In this document: positions 32,224 through 42,272 of the stretch, piece after piece | Position numbering within the stretch: the first letter of the stretch is position 1 | Layout: every line of letters begins with the position of its first letter | The notes under the pieces: model-generated | What the model was told of the DNA's origin: nothing | Databases searched by the model: none | Seen by the model: only the letters and a program-made list of their open reading frames with translations | Source of the DNA: Arcobacter defluvii | GTDB taxonomy: Bacteria > Campylobacterota > Campylobacteria > Campylobacterales > Arcobacteraceae | Length of the DNA: 64,000 nucleotides | NCBI RefSeq assembly: GCF_013201725.1 | Contig: NZ_CP053835.1 | Location: forward strand, 1,116,001 to 1,180,000 | Reading direction: 5' to 3' | Position numbers and translations under genes: made by a program

Positions 32224-33354
32224 TTGCAATTTACAATAACAGATAAAATAAAAAAATTAGAAATAGAAGATATAAAAGAGAATCTTTTTCATTATTCATA
32301 CGATAACAAAAGTTTAAAGGCTTTAGTAAAAAACAATACCTCAAAAGAAGATATTTCATACATTTCAGCTTATAGTAGTTTCAAAGGTGAAATTTATGAA
32401 AATATCATATATGAATTACTACTTCAATATGTTTTAGAACAAGAAGAAATCACAAGATTTGTATTAAAAGGTCCATATCAAGATAAAGAGAATCTTTTTA
32501 TAAAAAGTGGACTTTTAATAGATAGTAGTTCTCAAATAGTTTATAAATCAGCTTACAAAGATATTAGTGAATTTGATGCACTTTTTTTTACAAAAGATAG
32601 CCTTTATTTTGTGGAGATGAGTACATCTAAAAAAACAGCAAGTTTAAATAAAAGATTAGTAAAAAAATATGCACTTTTAAAGATGATTTTCCCAACTTTA
32701 AATATCAAAGCTTTGATAGTTGTAACAGAAGGTTCTGTTGGTCTTAAAAATTTTCCTTCTTATGCAACAATTTGGATAACAAAAGATTTAGATGATGAAG
32801 ATTTGATAGAAAAGATAATTTTTGCAAAAAAAGTAAAAAATGATGTTCAAACCCTAAAAGCTCCTACAAATAAAAAATATATTGAAGCTTGTAAAATAAA
32901 ATATAAAAAGTTTCAATATTTTCCAACTTTAGAATGGATTTTAAATACTTCAAGACAAAACCCAAAATTTAAAGTTGATTTAAAATTCTTTTCATCTGCA
33001 AAATTAGGACTTTTCTTTGATATTTATACAAAACTTTATATTGGATATATTACAACAGAAGAATTTTTAGAGCTTTATAAAGAATTTAATTTACAAGTAA
33101 AAACAAATAGAATCATAGTTACTATTGAAAAGGTAAATCAAAGTGAACTAGATATTGTTTATTATGTAAAAGAAGTAAATGGAAAATTAAAAAGAGTAAG
33201 ACTTGAAGAAAATAATATTTCTATAAAAGATAAAGAACTTGATGGTTTTACAAATGCAGAAGTTAGATTTTTTATGAAGATTTTAGAAGAAAAACATCAT
33301 CTGAATCCAAATGATATAAAACATATACAAAATAATATCTCTCTAATAAAATAA
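32224..33354 (+). CDS. Putative PD-(D/E)XK nuclease-fold protein
   Basis: 376 residues, starting with TTG. The region 105-160 has the restriction-like pattern: an early Glu in FKGEIYENIIYELLL, then ISEFDALFFTKDSLYFVEMSTSKK (quoted in parts: ISEFDALFF, LYFVEMSTSK) giving E-D-ExS/K-like active-site residues. This resembles the nuclease core of Card1/DUF1887-type proteins, but the N-terminal CARF domain is not evident. The C-terminal half is unassigned. It follows an HD-domain gene in the same direction. Nuclease activity is inferred. Confidence 0.45.
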   Translation: MQFTITDKIKKLEIEDIKENLFHYSYDNKSLKALVKNNTSKEDISYISAYSSFKGEIYENIIYELLLQYVLEQEEITRFVLKGPYQDKENLFIKSGLLIDSSSQIVYKSAYKDISEFDALFFTKDSLYFVEMSTSKKTASLNKRLVKKYALLKMIFPTLNIKALIVVTEGSVGLKNFPSYATIWITKDLDDEDLIEKIIFAKKVKNDVQTLKAPTNKKYIEACKIKYKKFQYFPTLEWILNTSRQNPKFKVDLKFFSSAKLGLFFDIYTKLYIGYITTEEFLELYKEFNLQVKTNRIIVTIEKVNQSELDIVYYVKEVNGKLKRVRLEENNISIKDKELDGFTNAEVRFFMKILEEKHHLNPNDIKHIQNNISLIK

Positions 33355-33399
33355 AAATATGGTATAATTTACCTTAAAAATTTAAAAAGGATTAACTTT

Positions 33400-33465
33400 A
33401 TGAACTTAAACGACTCCTATCGTAGGTGTGGCTTATTTATTTCTTCTTTAGGGGCTAAAAAATGA
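33400..33465 (+). CDS. Leader peptide ORF before the first CNNM gene (21 aa)
   Basis: AAAAGGA precedes ATG at 33400; the peptide is MNLNDSYRRCGLFISSLGA plus KK, and its TGA overlaps the CNNM start as ATGA. A TATAAT box at 33363 gives a short leader of about 90 bases with a CCTA/TAGG hairpin. The overlap suggests translational coupling. The reverse-strand paralogue at 41205 has the same arrangement. Confidence 0.5.
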   Translation: MNLNDSYRRCGLFISSLGAKK

Positions 33466-34550
33466 CCCTTTTATTTACCTATCTTATCATTGCATTATTT
33501 GTTTCTTTTTTATGTTCGATACTAGAAGCTGTTTTACTTTCTAGTACTTCATCTTATATAGAGTCTTTATCAAAAAAAGATAATACATCATCTGCTGTTG
33601 AATTATTAAAAGATTTAAAATCAAATATTGATAAACCAATATCATCTATTTTGATATTAAATACCTTTGCTCATACAATGGGAGCAGCTGGTGTTGGAGC
33701 ACAAGCTCAAATACTTTTTGGTCAAGAGATGGAAACAATTATTGCTGTTTTATTAACTTTAGCAATTTTGTATTTCTCAGAAATTATACCAAAAACAATA
33801 GGTGCTGTGTATTGGAAAAAACTTTTAATTCCATCAGCATATTTGATTAATTTCTTTATAAAAATAACTTATCCATTAGTTTGGGTTTCTATGTTTATTA
33901 CTCATCTTATTTCAAATGGAAAAACAAAAGAGTCAAATTTTTCAAGAGATGAGATTATGGCAGCAGTTACTATGGGTGAAAAAGAGGGTTCTATTCTTTC
34001 TAAAGAGAGTGCTTTAATTGAAAATCTTTTTAAACTTAAAAACATAAAAACACAAGATATTATGACTCCAAGAAGTGTGGTTTTTGCTTTTAAATCAACA
34101 ACAAAAGTTGAAGATGCAATTGAAGATGATAAGATGTATGTTCATTCAAGAATACCAGTTTATGACGAAACAATAGATGATATAGTTGGAATAGTATTTA
34201 ACCAAACTATTTTGGAAGAGAGTGTTGAAGAAAGAGATGATACTATTTTAAGAGATATTATGGTTCCAGTTCATAAAATATCTGAAAATGTACCTGTTTC
34301 ATCACTAATTGATCAATTTATAAATAGAAAAACACATCTTTTTATTGTTGAAGATAATTATGGACAAACAAGTGGAGTTGTAACTTTAGAAGATGCTATT
34401 GAAACACTTTTAGGAGTTGAAATAGTTGATGAAATGGATGAAGTTGAAGATATGCAAGTTTTAGCAAAAAATAGATGTAAAATCCAAAATAAAATGTTTA
34501 TAGACAAAAAAAGAATAGAAAAAAAATTAGACTTGCAAAAACAAGCCTAA
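33462..34550 (+). CDS. CNNM/DUF21 transporter-like protein with CBS domains (first copy)
   Basis: 362 residues. Four hydrophobic segments make the DUF21/CNNM membrane domain (about 1-150, containing EAVLLSS and EIIPKTIGAVYWKKL), followed by a CBS pair (about 185-330; TPRSVVFAFKS, ETIDDIVGIVF, SGVVTLEDAIETLLG). The CNNM family includes Mg2+/Co2+ efflux or transport proteins (CorB/CorC, PaeA). A paralogue lies at 41205-42272. It is started from an ATG overlapping a leader ORF, with AGGGG upstream. Confidence 0.85.
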   Translation: MTLLFTYLIIALFVSFLCSILEAVLLSSTSSYIESLSKKDNTSSAVELLKDLKSNIDKPISSILILNTFAHTMGAAGVGAQAQILFGQEMETIIAVLLTLAILYFSEIIPKTIGAVYWKKLLIPSAYLINFFIKITYPLVWVSMFITHLISNGKTKESNFSRDEIMAAVTMGEKEGSILSKESALIENLFKLKNIKTQDIMTPRSVVFAFKSTTKVEDAIEDDKMYVHSRIPVYDETIDDIVGIVFNQTILEESVEERDDTILRDIMVPVHKISENVPVSSLIDQFINRKTHLFIVEDNYGQTSGVVTLEDAIETLLGVEIVDEMDEVEDMQVLAKNRCKIQNKMFIDKKRIEKKLDLQKQA

Positions 34551-34554
34551 TTTT

Positions 34555-36327
34555 TTAGAACATAAGTTTCTCTTGAATCTTATCGTAGTTATAAATATCT
34601 TCTCTAAATTGTAATTTCCCGTTTTCATCTACAAATGAAGTTAAATATATTATGTGAACGGGAATTTTTTTACTCAATCCTATAGCTTTTTCTTTTTCAG
34701 TTTCTTCACTTAATATTTGATTTACTCTTTCTGAATTTATAGTTTTATCTTCATCTAAAATTGTTGAAAGTAATTCTTCTGGTTTAGAAAGTCTTATACA
34801 ACCATGAGAATAAGCTCTTCTTGCATTGTTAAATAAAGATTTAGCAGGTGTATCATGTAAATAAACAGCATGTTTATTTGGAAACATAAATTTCATTCTT
34901 CCAAGTGGATTTTCATCACTTGGTCCTTGTGTAAATCTAAAATTTGGAACAGAATCAATATCTTGTAAAATTAAAGTATCTAAAACTTCTGTTGTTTCAA
35001 CTTTTTCAGAATCTTTATGCCAACCTTGATAAATATCAATACCTTTTGATGCTAAATAATTTGGATCTTTAAGAAGTTTTGGAAGTATCTCTTTTTTTGT
35101 AATACTTTCAGGAATATTCCAATTTGGATTTAAAACTATATATGACATTTTATCTGAGAAAATTGGAGTAGGGTGTTTTCTTTCTCCTACAACAACTGCC
35201 ATATTTAGTTTTATATCATTATTTTCAATCATTCTTAATCTATATTCAGGGATATTAATAAGAATATATTTATCTCCAAAATTTCTAGGAAGCCAACGCA
35301 TTCTTTCTAAATTTAATCTGATTTGTTCAATTTTTTCTTTTGCACTTTTATTTAAAAATTTTTGAGTTTGAAGCCCTACAATTCCATCCGCGAAAAGCCC
35401 ATGAGTTTTTTGAAAAGAGATAACAGCATTTTTTAAATCTTCATCAAAAATTTCTTCACAAGGAACACTTTCTTTCTCTTCAATTTGTTCTGTGGCTTGT
35501 TCTTCAATACTATTTGTAACTATATTTTCAGTATTTATAACATTTTCGCAAGTTTTATTTAAATCTTTACTTTGTGCTAATCTTTCTCTTAATATCTTTA
35601 CTATTTCAGATTGATCACCAATTCTTAGAGTTTTAAATTCTGGTAATTTTATATAATCACCATTTTGAATGATAGTTTCTAAATCTGAAATTGCATTTAT
35701 AAGTTTTTGTGCATTTGGATATGTAAAATCTAACTCTTTAAATGCCAATGATAAATCATTGTTTTCAATGGCAAGTTTTAATAACTCTTTAGGATTTCTT
35801 TTGATTTCATATCTATCCCATTGAGCATTAATTTCATCATCTTTTTCAAGTTCAGTAAGTTTTTCTTGAAAAGCCTTCCAATTTATAGAACCATTTAATA
35901 AATAAAAAGCATATTTATCATAAAGTTCAGTCATCATAAACTCAATTCTTAACATACTATCAATATAATTTTCATTTGATTTATCTAAAGAATTTAAACT
36001 GTTAATAACTTCATCAAATTTAAAAATTTTTGAGATATGAGCTTGTAAAACAGGATCATTTTTGATTTTTTCTAAAAGATTTAATGCAATATCTTTTATC
36101 TTTGCTTTTTCATCTATCCAATATGGTTTATATTGATTTATTTGGTAATAATCTTTTAATACTTTTTTATTGATTAAGAAAGTTGAATAATCTTTATCTA
36201 AAAGTCTTTTTATATTTTGTTCAAAAGAAATTTCTTGTTTATCTTTATTTTGTTCTTCTAAAGTGTCTGAAAATATAAAATTATTTATTAAAAATATAGA
36301 AACAATAATAAACTTTAGCCTATTCAT
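34555..36327 (-). CDS. L,D-transpeptidase, YcbB/LdtD-like
   Basis: 590 residues from the ATG at 36327, which follows GGAGAC at a good spacing and opens a signal peptide (NRLKFIIVSIFLINNFIFS); the longer frame from 36360 lacks such a site. The C-terminal YkuD domain has the catalytic motif SHGCIRL (Cys nucleophile at about 510). Before it lies a peptidoglycan-binding domain (AVISFQKTHGLFADGIVGLQ). It cross-links peptidoglycan 3-3 or attaches proteins in the periplasm. Confidence 0.88.
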   Translation of the reverse strand: MNRLKFIIVSIFLINNFIFSDTLEEQNKDKQEISFEQNIKRLLDKDYSTFLINKKVLKDYYQINQYKPYWIDEKAKIKDIALNLLEKIKNDPVLQAHISKIFKFDEVINSLNSLDKSNENYIDSMLRIEFMMTELYDKYAFYLLNGSINWKAFQEKLTELEKDDEINAQWDRYEIKRNPKELLKLAIENNDLSLAFKELDFTYPNAQKLINAISDLETIIQNGDYIKLPEFKTLRIGDQSEIVKILRERLAQSKDLNKTCENVINTENIVTNSIEEQATEQIEEKESVPCEEIFDEDLKNAVISFQKTHGLFADGIVGLQTQKFLNKSAKEKIEQIRLNLERMRWLPRNFGDKYILINIPEYRLRMIENNDIKLNMAVVVGERKHPTPIFSDKMSYIVLNPNWNIPESITKKEILPKLLKDPNYLASKGIDIYQGWHKDSEKVETTEVLDTLILQDIDSVPNFRFTQGPSDENPLGRMKFMFPNKHAVYLHDTPAKSLFNNARRAYSHGCIRLSKPEELLSTILDEDKTINSERVNQILSEETEKEKAIGLSKKIPVHIIYLTSFVDENGKLQFREDIYNYDKIQEKLMF

Positions 36328-36440
36328 AAAACAGTCTCCAATTCTTATATGTAAATTCAAAGTTTGTAAAATATCTAAAAAATCATTAAAAATTGCAATA
36401 AAAAAATATATTTTATTATGAATTTAAGAATATATTAAAA

Positions 36441-37109
36441 TTATGATAAATGTACTATCTTTTTATAGGGTATTTTATATCTTGTCCTATTTTCATCATA
36501 TGCACATTTTACTTGATATTCAACCATTTCTTCAAAAGGCTTCAAAAAATTTCCTAAAAAATCATTTGAAATTTCTTCCATTTTTTGGTTATTTAATTGT
36601 TCTAAAACACAAAGAGTCGATTCAATTGTAGATAAACAATATTGATTTGGTTGAGTTTTTATTTTAAATTGTGATGATTTATCATGCTCAAAACTTATCT
36701 TTTTTAGATTTTGTAGATTCTTGCTAAGTCTTAGCATCTTTTTTGAACAAGGCCAAGTTGAATCAATAATAAATATCAAAGATTTTTTATCACTTGGCAA
36801 TTTTTGTGTATTTAATTTTATACTATTTGTATCAGGATATAAAACATAAGCTTCATAATCTTCATTTTTTAAAAGTTCATTTACTCTTTTGTGATTTGTA
36901 AAATCAATTCCAACATGTAACTCACAATTTTCTAAGGAGTTATTTGTCATATGTCCTGTACCATTTTTTGTTTTTCTAAACTCTTTTGGATGCATCAAAA
37001 TGACAAATTTTGTATTTGTTTTTATTGGAGTTATTAGATGTTCACAAATGCAAGAAGATTTTGGTCTATAACATTTATAACAGATTTCTCTAGGATTCTC
37101 AATTTGCAA
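36441..37109 (-). CDS. DTW-domain tRNA-uridine aminocarboxypropyltransferase
   Basis: 222 residues with the DTW family pattern: a Cys-rich N-terminus (CYKCYRPKSSCICE), FVILMHPKEFRKTKNGTGH, YPDTNS and the signature IDSTWPCSKK. TapA/TapT-type enzymes add an aminocarboxypropyl group to uridine in tRNA. The four N-terminal cysteines may bind a metal. Reads away from the AI-2E family gene. Confidence 0.82.
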   Translation of the reverse strand: MQIENPREICYKCYRPKSSCICEHLITPIKTNTKFVILMHPKEFRKTKNGTGHMTNNSLENCELHVGIDFTNHKRVNELLKNEDYEAYVLYPDTNSIKLNTQKLPSDKKSLIFIIDSTWPCSKKMLRLSKNLQNLKKISFEHDKSSQFKIKTQPNQYCLSTIESTLCVLEQLNNQKMEEISNDFLGNFLKPFEEMVEYQVKCAYDENRTRYKIPYKKIVHLS

Positions 37110-37181
37110 TATTTATACTTTCTTATGGGCTTTTTTCTATTTAATTTGATATTATATTATTAAAATTTTTAAAGGCTGATT

Positions 37182-38243
37182 TTGGAAATAATACAAAGAG
37201 ATACCAATTTTGCAAAAGCATTTTATTTTTTTGCATTTATATTTTTAGTTGTTTATGCTTTAAATAGTTTAAGCTCAATTTTAACACCAATTGCAATAGC
37301 TATTTTGATTTGGTTTTTAATAAATGCATTAGCTTCTCAAATCAAAAAGATACCTTTTTTAAGCCCAAAAATAGCCAATACTATTGCTATCCCTTTATCT
37401 TTGATTATAATAGTTTATTTTATGATAGAAATAGGTAGTTTTATAACTTCAAGTATGATGGAATTAAGTTCAAGTATTTCTCAGCTTGATGGAAAAGTAA
37501 ATGCTTTAATTGCAAAATTAACGCTTATGACATCTATTGATTTTACGACTCCTTTACAAAAGTTTTTCCAAGAATTTAGTCTTTCTAGTGTAATAAATAA
37601 AGTTATTGCTGCTTTTAGTGCAATTTTTTCAAATCTTATACAGATATTTTTATATGTACTTTTTTTATTGATAGATCAGCAATTTTTTAGGGCAAAATTG
37701 GATGCACTTTTTCCTAAAAAAGAGAATAATGAAAGAGTTGAACATATTTTAACTTCTATTTCAAAAGGAGTAAGGACTTATATTTTTATAACAACTTCAA
37801 TTAGTTTAATTACAGGTTTTTTAACCTATTTGATTTGTGAAATGTTCTCTTTACAAGGTGCAGTTTTATGGGGATTTATAGCTTTTGTTTTAAATTTTAT
37901 TCCAACTATTGGAAGTATTATTGCAGTTCTAATTCCAACAATTTTTGCTTTAATTCAATTTCCTTTAATATCAGATGTTCTATTTTTATCTTTATCTTTA
38001 GTTGTAGTTCAATTTGTAATTGGAAATATAATTTATCCAAAACTTATGGGAAATAAATTAAATATTTCTCAGTTTGTTGTTATTTTATCTTTGGTTATTT
38101 GGGGTGCAATGTGGGGAACTATTGGAATGTTTTTATCAGTTCCTTTGATGATGATTTTATTGATTATTTTATCTCAATTTGATAGTACAAGAAGTTTAGC
38201 TATTTTAATTTCAGGTGATGGTACAATTTTTGATAAGAAATAG
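37182..38243 (+). CDS. AI-2E/PerM-family exporter
   Basis: 353 residues with about seven or eight membrane helices. The order of hydrophobic segments with an extracytoplasmic helical region (about 80-150) and motifs GFIAFVLNFIPTIGSIIAV (in parts: WGFIAFVLNFIPTIGS) and LSVPLMMILLIIL define the AI-2E transporter (PerM/YdiK) family. The TTG at 37182 follows AAAGG. The substrate is not identifiable; some members are Na+/H+ antiporters, others export autoinducer or small solutes. Confidence 0.85.
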   Translation: MEIIQRDTNFAKAFYFFAFIFLVVYALNSLSSILTPIAIAILIWFLINALASQIKKIPFLSPKIANTIAIPLSLIIIVYFMIEIGSFITSSMMELSSSISQLDGKVNALIAKLTLMTSIDFTTPLQKFFQEFSLSSVINKVIAAFSAIFSNLIQIFLYVLFLLIDQQFFRAKLDALFPKKENNERVEHILTSISKGVRTYIFITTSISLITGFLTYLICEMFSLQGAVLWGFIAFVLNFIPTIGSIIAVLIPTIFALIQFPLISDVLFLSLSLVVVQFVIGNIIYPKLMGNKLNISQFVVILSLVIWGAMWGTIGMFLSVPLMMILLIILSQFDSTRSLAILISGDGTIFDKK

Positions 38244-38252
38244 AGTTAATCT

Positions 38253-38765
38253 CTATTTTTTACCGTGACCTGTATTTCCAAAGTTTGCTCTATCTAAAAA
38301 TTCATCAAAGTTTTTTCCACCAAGATTATAAGCTTTTCCAAATCCAAAAACAGCTTCTCCATAAAAAGGAGTAAATTCAAAAAGATAAAAATCTCCCATT
38401 TTATGAAGCATTGTTATCATCTCATTTCCAAATTTTTTACTAAATTGCTCTAAAATCTCTTTTTCTTCATTTGTATTTTGTTCTAATCTTTTAGTTGTAC
38501 ACTGAATTGATACTCTTTTTTTTGCAAAGATATTTTTACAATCTTGTTCATCTTCACAAAAAAAGATTGAAGAGTTTGGATTTTTTGTTAAGTTTGAAGA
38601 GTGTTTTGCCATCAATGATAAATAAACATAATATTTATGATTTATTTTAACAAATGGAGCATAAGATGAAAAAGGATTTCCTTTATCATCTAAAGAGCTA
38701 ATAGTCAAACTTTTTATTGGTTCTAAAAATTCATCTAAACTATTTATCATAATTGTTCCTGCCAT
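38253..38765 (-). CDS. HugZ-like pyridoxamine 5'-phosphate oxidase-fold protein
   Basis: 170 residues with a split-barrel flavin-binding fold: SLDDKGNPFSSYAPFVKINH and a C-terminal FTPFYGEAVFGFGKAYNLGG (in part: FYGEAVFGFGKA), as in HugZ heme-oxygenase-like proteins, which degrade heme for iron supply in Helicobacter and Campylobacter. It overlaps the upstream HerA-like gene by 19 bases. The C-terminal HGKK tail resembles the heme-binding end of HugZ. Assignment to a heme role is tentative. Confidence 0.72.
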   Translation of the reverse strand: MAGTIMINSLDEFLEPIKSLTISSLDDKGNPFSSYAPFVKINHKYYVYLSLMAKHSSNLTKNPNSSIFFCEDEQDCKNIFAKKRVSIQCTTKRLEQNTNEEKEILEQFSKKFGNEMITMLHKMGDFYLFEFTPFYGEAVFGFGKAYNLGGKNFDEFLDRANFGNTGHGKK

Positions 38766-41110
38766 AAAAGTTCTAACTTAACATTGTAAATATCACTTCT
38801 TTTTGGTTTTATAAATAACTCTTCGATTGGAAAATTTGAACTTAAATTAGTAGAGTTGATTTTTTCAATTTCATTTTCAAGCATTGTTTTTAAACTGTTT
38901 CTTTGTTCTTCTAATTGATTTATTTCATTTTGTACATATTTAACATCATTTTTTTCTTTTAAGATTTTTGTAGCTCCTCTTGCACTGGTTGCTACTTTTC
39001 CAAGAGTTGTTGCTGTTGAACTTTTTCCAAAAAATGCACCTAAGATTGAAGTTCCTATTGAAATTATTGTATCAGTTGTTGTTGATGTTGCTTGTTGTTC
39101 TTCTCGTTCAAGTTTCTCATAAAGTTTTGATAATTTATTTTCTATTGAGTCATTCTCTTTTTGAAATTTTGTTTGAAGTTTTTCAACTTCTAAATCAATT
39201 TTTTCATTTAATCTATCTTGTAATCTAATTTTAAAATCACCTAAACTTTCATTTTGTTTTGAAGTAAGTTTTAACTCATCATTTTTATAAAGTGTAAGTT
39301 TAGAATTTCTATATATATAATCAACAAAATCTTTTTCAATAGTTTTTAACTCTTTTTCACTTTGAATAAAAGTTGGTAATTCATAATAGTGTGAATTTGG
39401 TCTCTCTTTTGTTTCAAAATTAGAGTTTTCTACTTCTTCTTTTTCATCAAAGTTTATATTTTTCATTTCTTCATCAAGATATATTTTGCAAGTTTCTGTT
39501 GTTTCTAAATCTATATTTTTAGTGCTATTTATATAATGAATATCACAAGAACAAATTAAATAAGGTTGTAAATAATAAGCACTATTTTGAGAACCATAAA
39601 GATATTTTTCATTTAGATTTGATGTAATTATAGGTTTAGAAATCCCTTTTTCTATATTTATTTGAGTAATTGTATCTTCATTTTTTTCTTCTTTTTTAGA
39701 AGATGAATTAGTTCTTTTATTACTCATTAGTTTTTTTATTCCATCTTTTGGAATAGGACCTTTTAGATAAGATAAAGCCCATCTAGTTTGAAAGATTTTT
39801 ATTCCATTTTCATTTATATTTTTAAGAATAAAATTTCTTTTTTCAAGACTAGATATAAGATTCATTATCTCATCTTTATCTAAATTTCCTTCATTTGCAC
39901 TACTTAATCCATCTATTACTTTTTCTTTATCTTGTTTTGTTTGAAGTCTTCCTATAAACCAAGTTCCAATATTTGCTAGACCTTTATAATCAATATCAAC
40001 AGGATTTTGAGTAGATAAAATAATTCCAATACCAAAACTTCTAGCTTGTTTTAGAAGAGTAAGCATTGGTTGTTTTGATGGTGGATTTGCATTTGGTGGG
40101 AAATATCCAAAAATTTCATCCATATAAAGTAGGGCTTTAAGTGAAGTAGTTCCCTCTTGTCTTCTCATCCAAGAAACCATTTGATTTAAAAGAAGACTTA
40201 CAAAAAACATTCTTTGGCTATCGTTTAGATGCGCAATTGAAAAAATAGAAACTTTAGCTTTTCCATTTTCATCATAAAGTAGGTTTGAAATATCTAAAGT
40301 TTCACCCTCTATCCAAGTTTTAAAAGATGGATTTGCAATAATTGTGTTTAATTTCAGTGCAAGTTTTAATCTCTCACTTTGAGCAAAAAATGTCTCTAAA
40401 TCAAAAATTCCAATTTTTGCAAATGGTGGAGTAACTATCAAAGTAATTAGTTCTTCTAAAGTTAAATCTTTACTTTGAGTAAAATAGTTCATAAAAATTG
40501 AAGAAATTAATATTGATTCTTTTGAAGATGAATCATTTTGTTCTGCAATTAAAGATAAAATAGATGAAACAGTTGAATTTACAAGTGAAATTAATAAATC
40601 ATTATCTTCTAAAACCTCTTTTGAAGGAGCTTTAAATGATGATAAAATTGATATTTGAACACCTGCATCGCTTCCTGGAGTATAGATAGTAAAATCAGCA
40701 GAATTTTTTAATTTTTCAATTCTTGAAGAGTTTTGAAAATCATTTTCAAGTCCAGTTTTCCAAAGATTTGCAGTGTTTATTGCAAATTCTTTTAACGTTT
40801 GTCCATTATTTTGAGCATCTTGTTCTTCAATCCAAGGTTCAAAATCACTTCCTTGTAGATTTGGAAAAGTAAGAAGTAAGTTTGTCATATCACCTTTTGG
40901 GTCAATAATAATTGAAGGAATATTATCAATAGCAGCTTCTTCTAATAAGGAAATACCAAGTCCAGTTTTTCCACTTCCTGTCATACCAATAATTGCAGCA
41001 TGTGTTAATAAATCTTTGTTTTTATAGACTAAAGGAACAAAACTATTTTCAACTTTTTGTTTTCCTATATAAAAAAGTTTTAACTTTTCATAGTCAATTG
41101 TACTATCCAT
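38747..41110 (-). CDS. HerA/DUF87-like ATP-binding protein
   Basis: 787 residues. Walker A GMTGSGKT is at about residues 42-49, Walker B is LLYMDEIFGYFPP, and STQNP is the sensor-like motif; together these define the HerA/FtsK-like superfamily. The C-terminal third is a long coiled coil (about 600-690) with a hydrophobic Gly/Ala/Thr-rich segment (TTTDTIISIGTSILGAFFG). Related proteins translocate DNA or drive secretion. It overlaps the HugZ-like gene. Confidence 0.75.
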   Translation of the reverse strand: MDSTIDYEKLKLFYIGKQKVENSFVPLVYKNKDLLTHAAIIGMTGSGKTGLGISLLEEAAIDNIPSIIIDPKGDMTNLLLTFPNLQGSDFEPWIEEQDAQNNGQTLKEFAINTANLWKTGLENDFQNSSRIEKLKNSADFTIYTPGSDAGVQISILSSFKAPSKEVLEDNDLLISLVNSTVSSILSLIAEQNDSSSKESILISSIFMNYFTQSKDLTLEELITLIVTPPFAKIGIFDLETFFAQSERLKLALKLNTIIANPSFKTWIEGETLDISNLLYDENGKAKVSIFSIAHLNDSQRMFFVSLLLNQMVSWMRRQEGTTSLKALLYMDEIFGYFPPNANPPSKQPMLTLLKQARSFGIGIILSTQNPVDIDYKGLANIGTWFIGRLQTKQDKEKVIDGLSSANEGNLDKDEIMNLISSLEKRNFILKNINENGIKIFQTRWALSYLKGPIPKDGIKKLMSNKRTNSSSKKEEKNEDTITQINIEKGISKPIITSNLNEKYLYGSQNSAYYLQPYLICSCDIHYINSTKNIDLETTETCKIYLDEEMKNINFDEKEEVENSNFETKERPNSHYYELPTFIQSEKELKTIEKDFVDYIYRNSKLTLYKNDELKLTSKQNESLGDFKIRLQDRLNEKIDLEVEKLQTKFQKENDSIENKLSKLYEKLEREEQQATSTTTDTIISIGTSILGAFFGKSSTATTLGKVATSARGATKILKEKNDVKYVQNEINQLEEQRNSLKTMLENEIEKINSTNLSSNFPIEELFIKPKRSDIYNVKLELLWQEQL

Positions 41111-41204
41111 AATAGACCTTTTTTCAAATTAAGTTCATTTATTATATCAAAAAAAAAGTGAATGCCAATTTGACATTCACTTAAAAAAATAGAAATAAGA
41201 AATA

Positions 41205-42272
41205 CTATTTATTATTTTCTTGAGTATTTTCTTGAATTTTCTCTTTTTCTTTTCTCTTTGCTTTCATTTTATTAAGTGCAAGCTTTCTCATATCAGCTGT
41301 TGTGTCTAATTCATCCATAATTTCTAAACCAAGTAAAGTCTCAATACAATCTTCCAAAGTTACAATTCCTTCTGTTTGATTGTATGAATCATGAACAATA
41401 AACATATGCTCTTTTTTTTGAATGAACATATTCAAAGCTTTTGCAACATGTATATTTTGATGAAGTGAAAAAACAGGTTTCATAATATCTTCAAGATTTT
41501 TATCACCTTCTGTTAAAGCTTGTTTAAAAATTTTTTTAGTTAAAACAATTCCTACAATATTGTCAATATTACCTTCATATACGGGAACTCTTGAAAATTT
41601 AAATGTTCTTTTATCTTCTACAATATCTTTTATTAAACTATTTTTTTCTATTGCATAAACAACAGAACGAGGAGTTAAAATATCTTTTAACTTTATACTA
41701 TTTAAAGTAAGTGTATTTTCTATTATTTGAGATTCTAAATCTCCAATAATTCCTTCTTCTTCACTTAAAAGTGTAGAGTGGATTAACTCTTCTCTTGAAA
41801 TAGAATCATTTGATTCTTTTCCAATTTTATTAGTAACGAATTGAGTTATTATAATAATTGGATAAGTAATAAAAATAAAAAAGTTTATAATTCTTGGTGC
41901 ATAAGGAGCTAATTGCTTCCAATAAACTGCTCCAATTGTTTTTGGAATAATTTCAGCAAAAAATAGAATCATAAATGTTAAAACAATTGAAACAATCATA
42001 ACTAAACTACTATTTCCTTCAAAAACATTTTGAGCTTGAACTCCAATTGCAGTTGCTCCTAAAGTATTTGCTATAGTGTTTAAAATAAGAATTGAAGCAA
42101 TAGATTTATCAATATCTGTTTTTAATTTTTTTAATAATTTTCCAGCAGTAGGATTATTTTTTTCTAAAACTGAAATATAAGAAACATTTGTGGATAAAAG
42201 AATAGATTCTAAAATAGAACATAAAAATGATGTACCAATAACAGCAATAAATAGTAAGATTAAAATTTCCAT
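41205..42272 (-). CDS. CNNM/DUF21 transporter-like protein with CBS domains (second copy)
   Basis: 355 residues, clearly a paralogue of the protein at 33462: same ESILLSTNVSY opening, EIIPKTIGAVYWKQL, CBS signature NIDNIVGIVLT and EGIVTLEDCIETLLGLEIMDELD. The DUF21 membrane domain is followed by two CBS repeats and a Lys-rich tail. Likely a divalent cation efflux or transport protein. Its start overlaps a short leader ORF, as in the first copy. Confidence 0.85.
   Translation of the reverse strand: MEILILLFIAVIGTSFLCSILESILLSTNVSYISVLEKNNPTAGKLLKKLKTDIDKSIASILILNTIANTLGATAIGVQAQNVFEGNSSLVMIVSIVLTFMILFFAEIIPKTIGAVYWKQLAPYAPRIINFFIFITYPIIIITQFVTNKIGKESNDSISREELIHSTLLSEEEGIIGDLESQIIENTLTLNSIKLKDILTPRSVVYAIEKNSLIKDIVEDKRTFKFSRVPVYEGNIDNIVGIVLTKKIFKQALTEGDKNLEDIMKPVFSLHQNIHVAKALNMFIQKKEHMFIVHDSYNQTEGIVTLEDCIETLLGLEIMDELDTTADMRKLALNKMKAKRKEKEKIQENTQENNK

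Noticed and set aside
33375-33460. yybP-ykoY (Mn2+) riboswitch before the CNNM gene
   Set aside because: The conserved GGGGAGUA and second-loop sequences of that class are not found; a leader ORF explains the region better.
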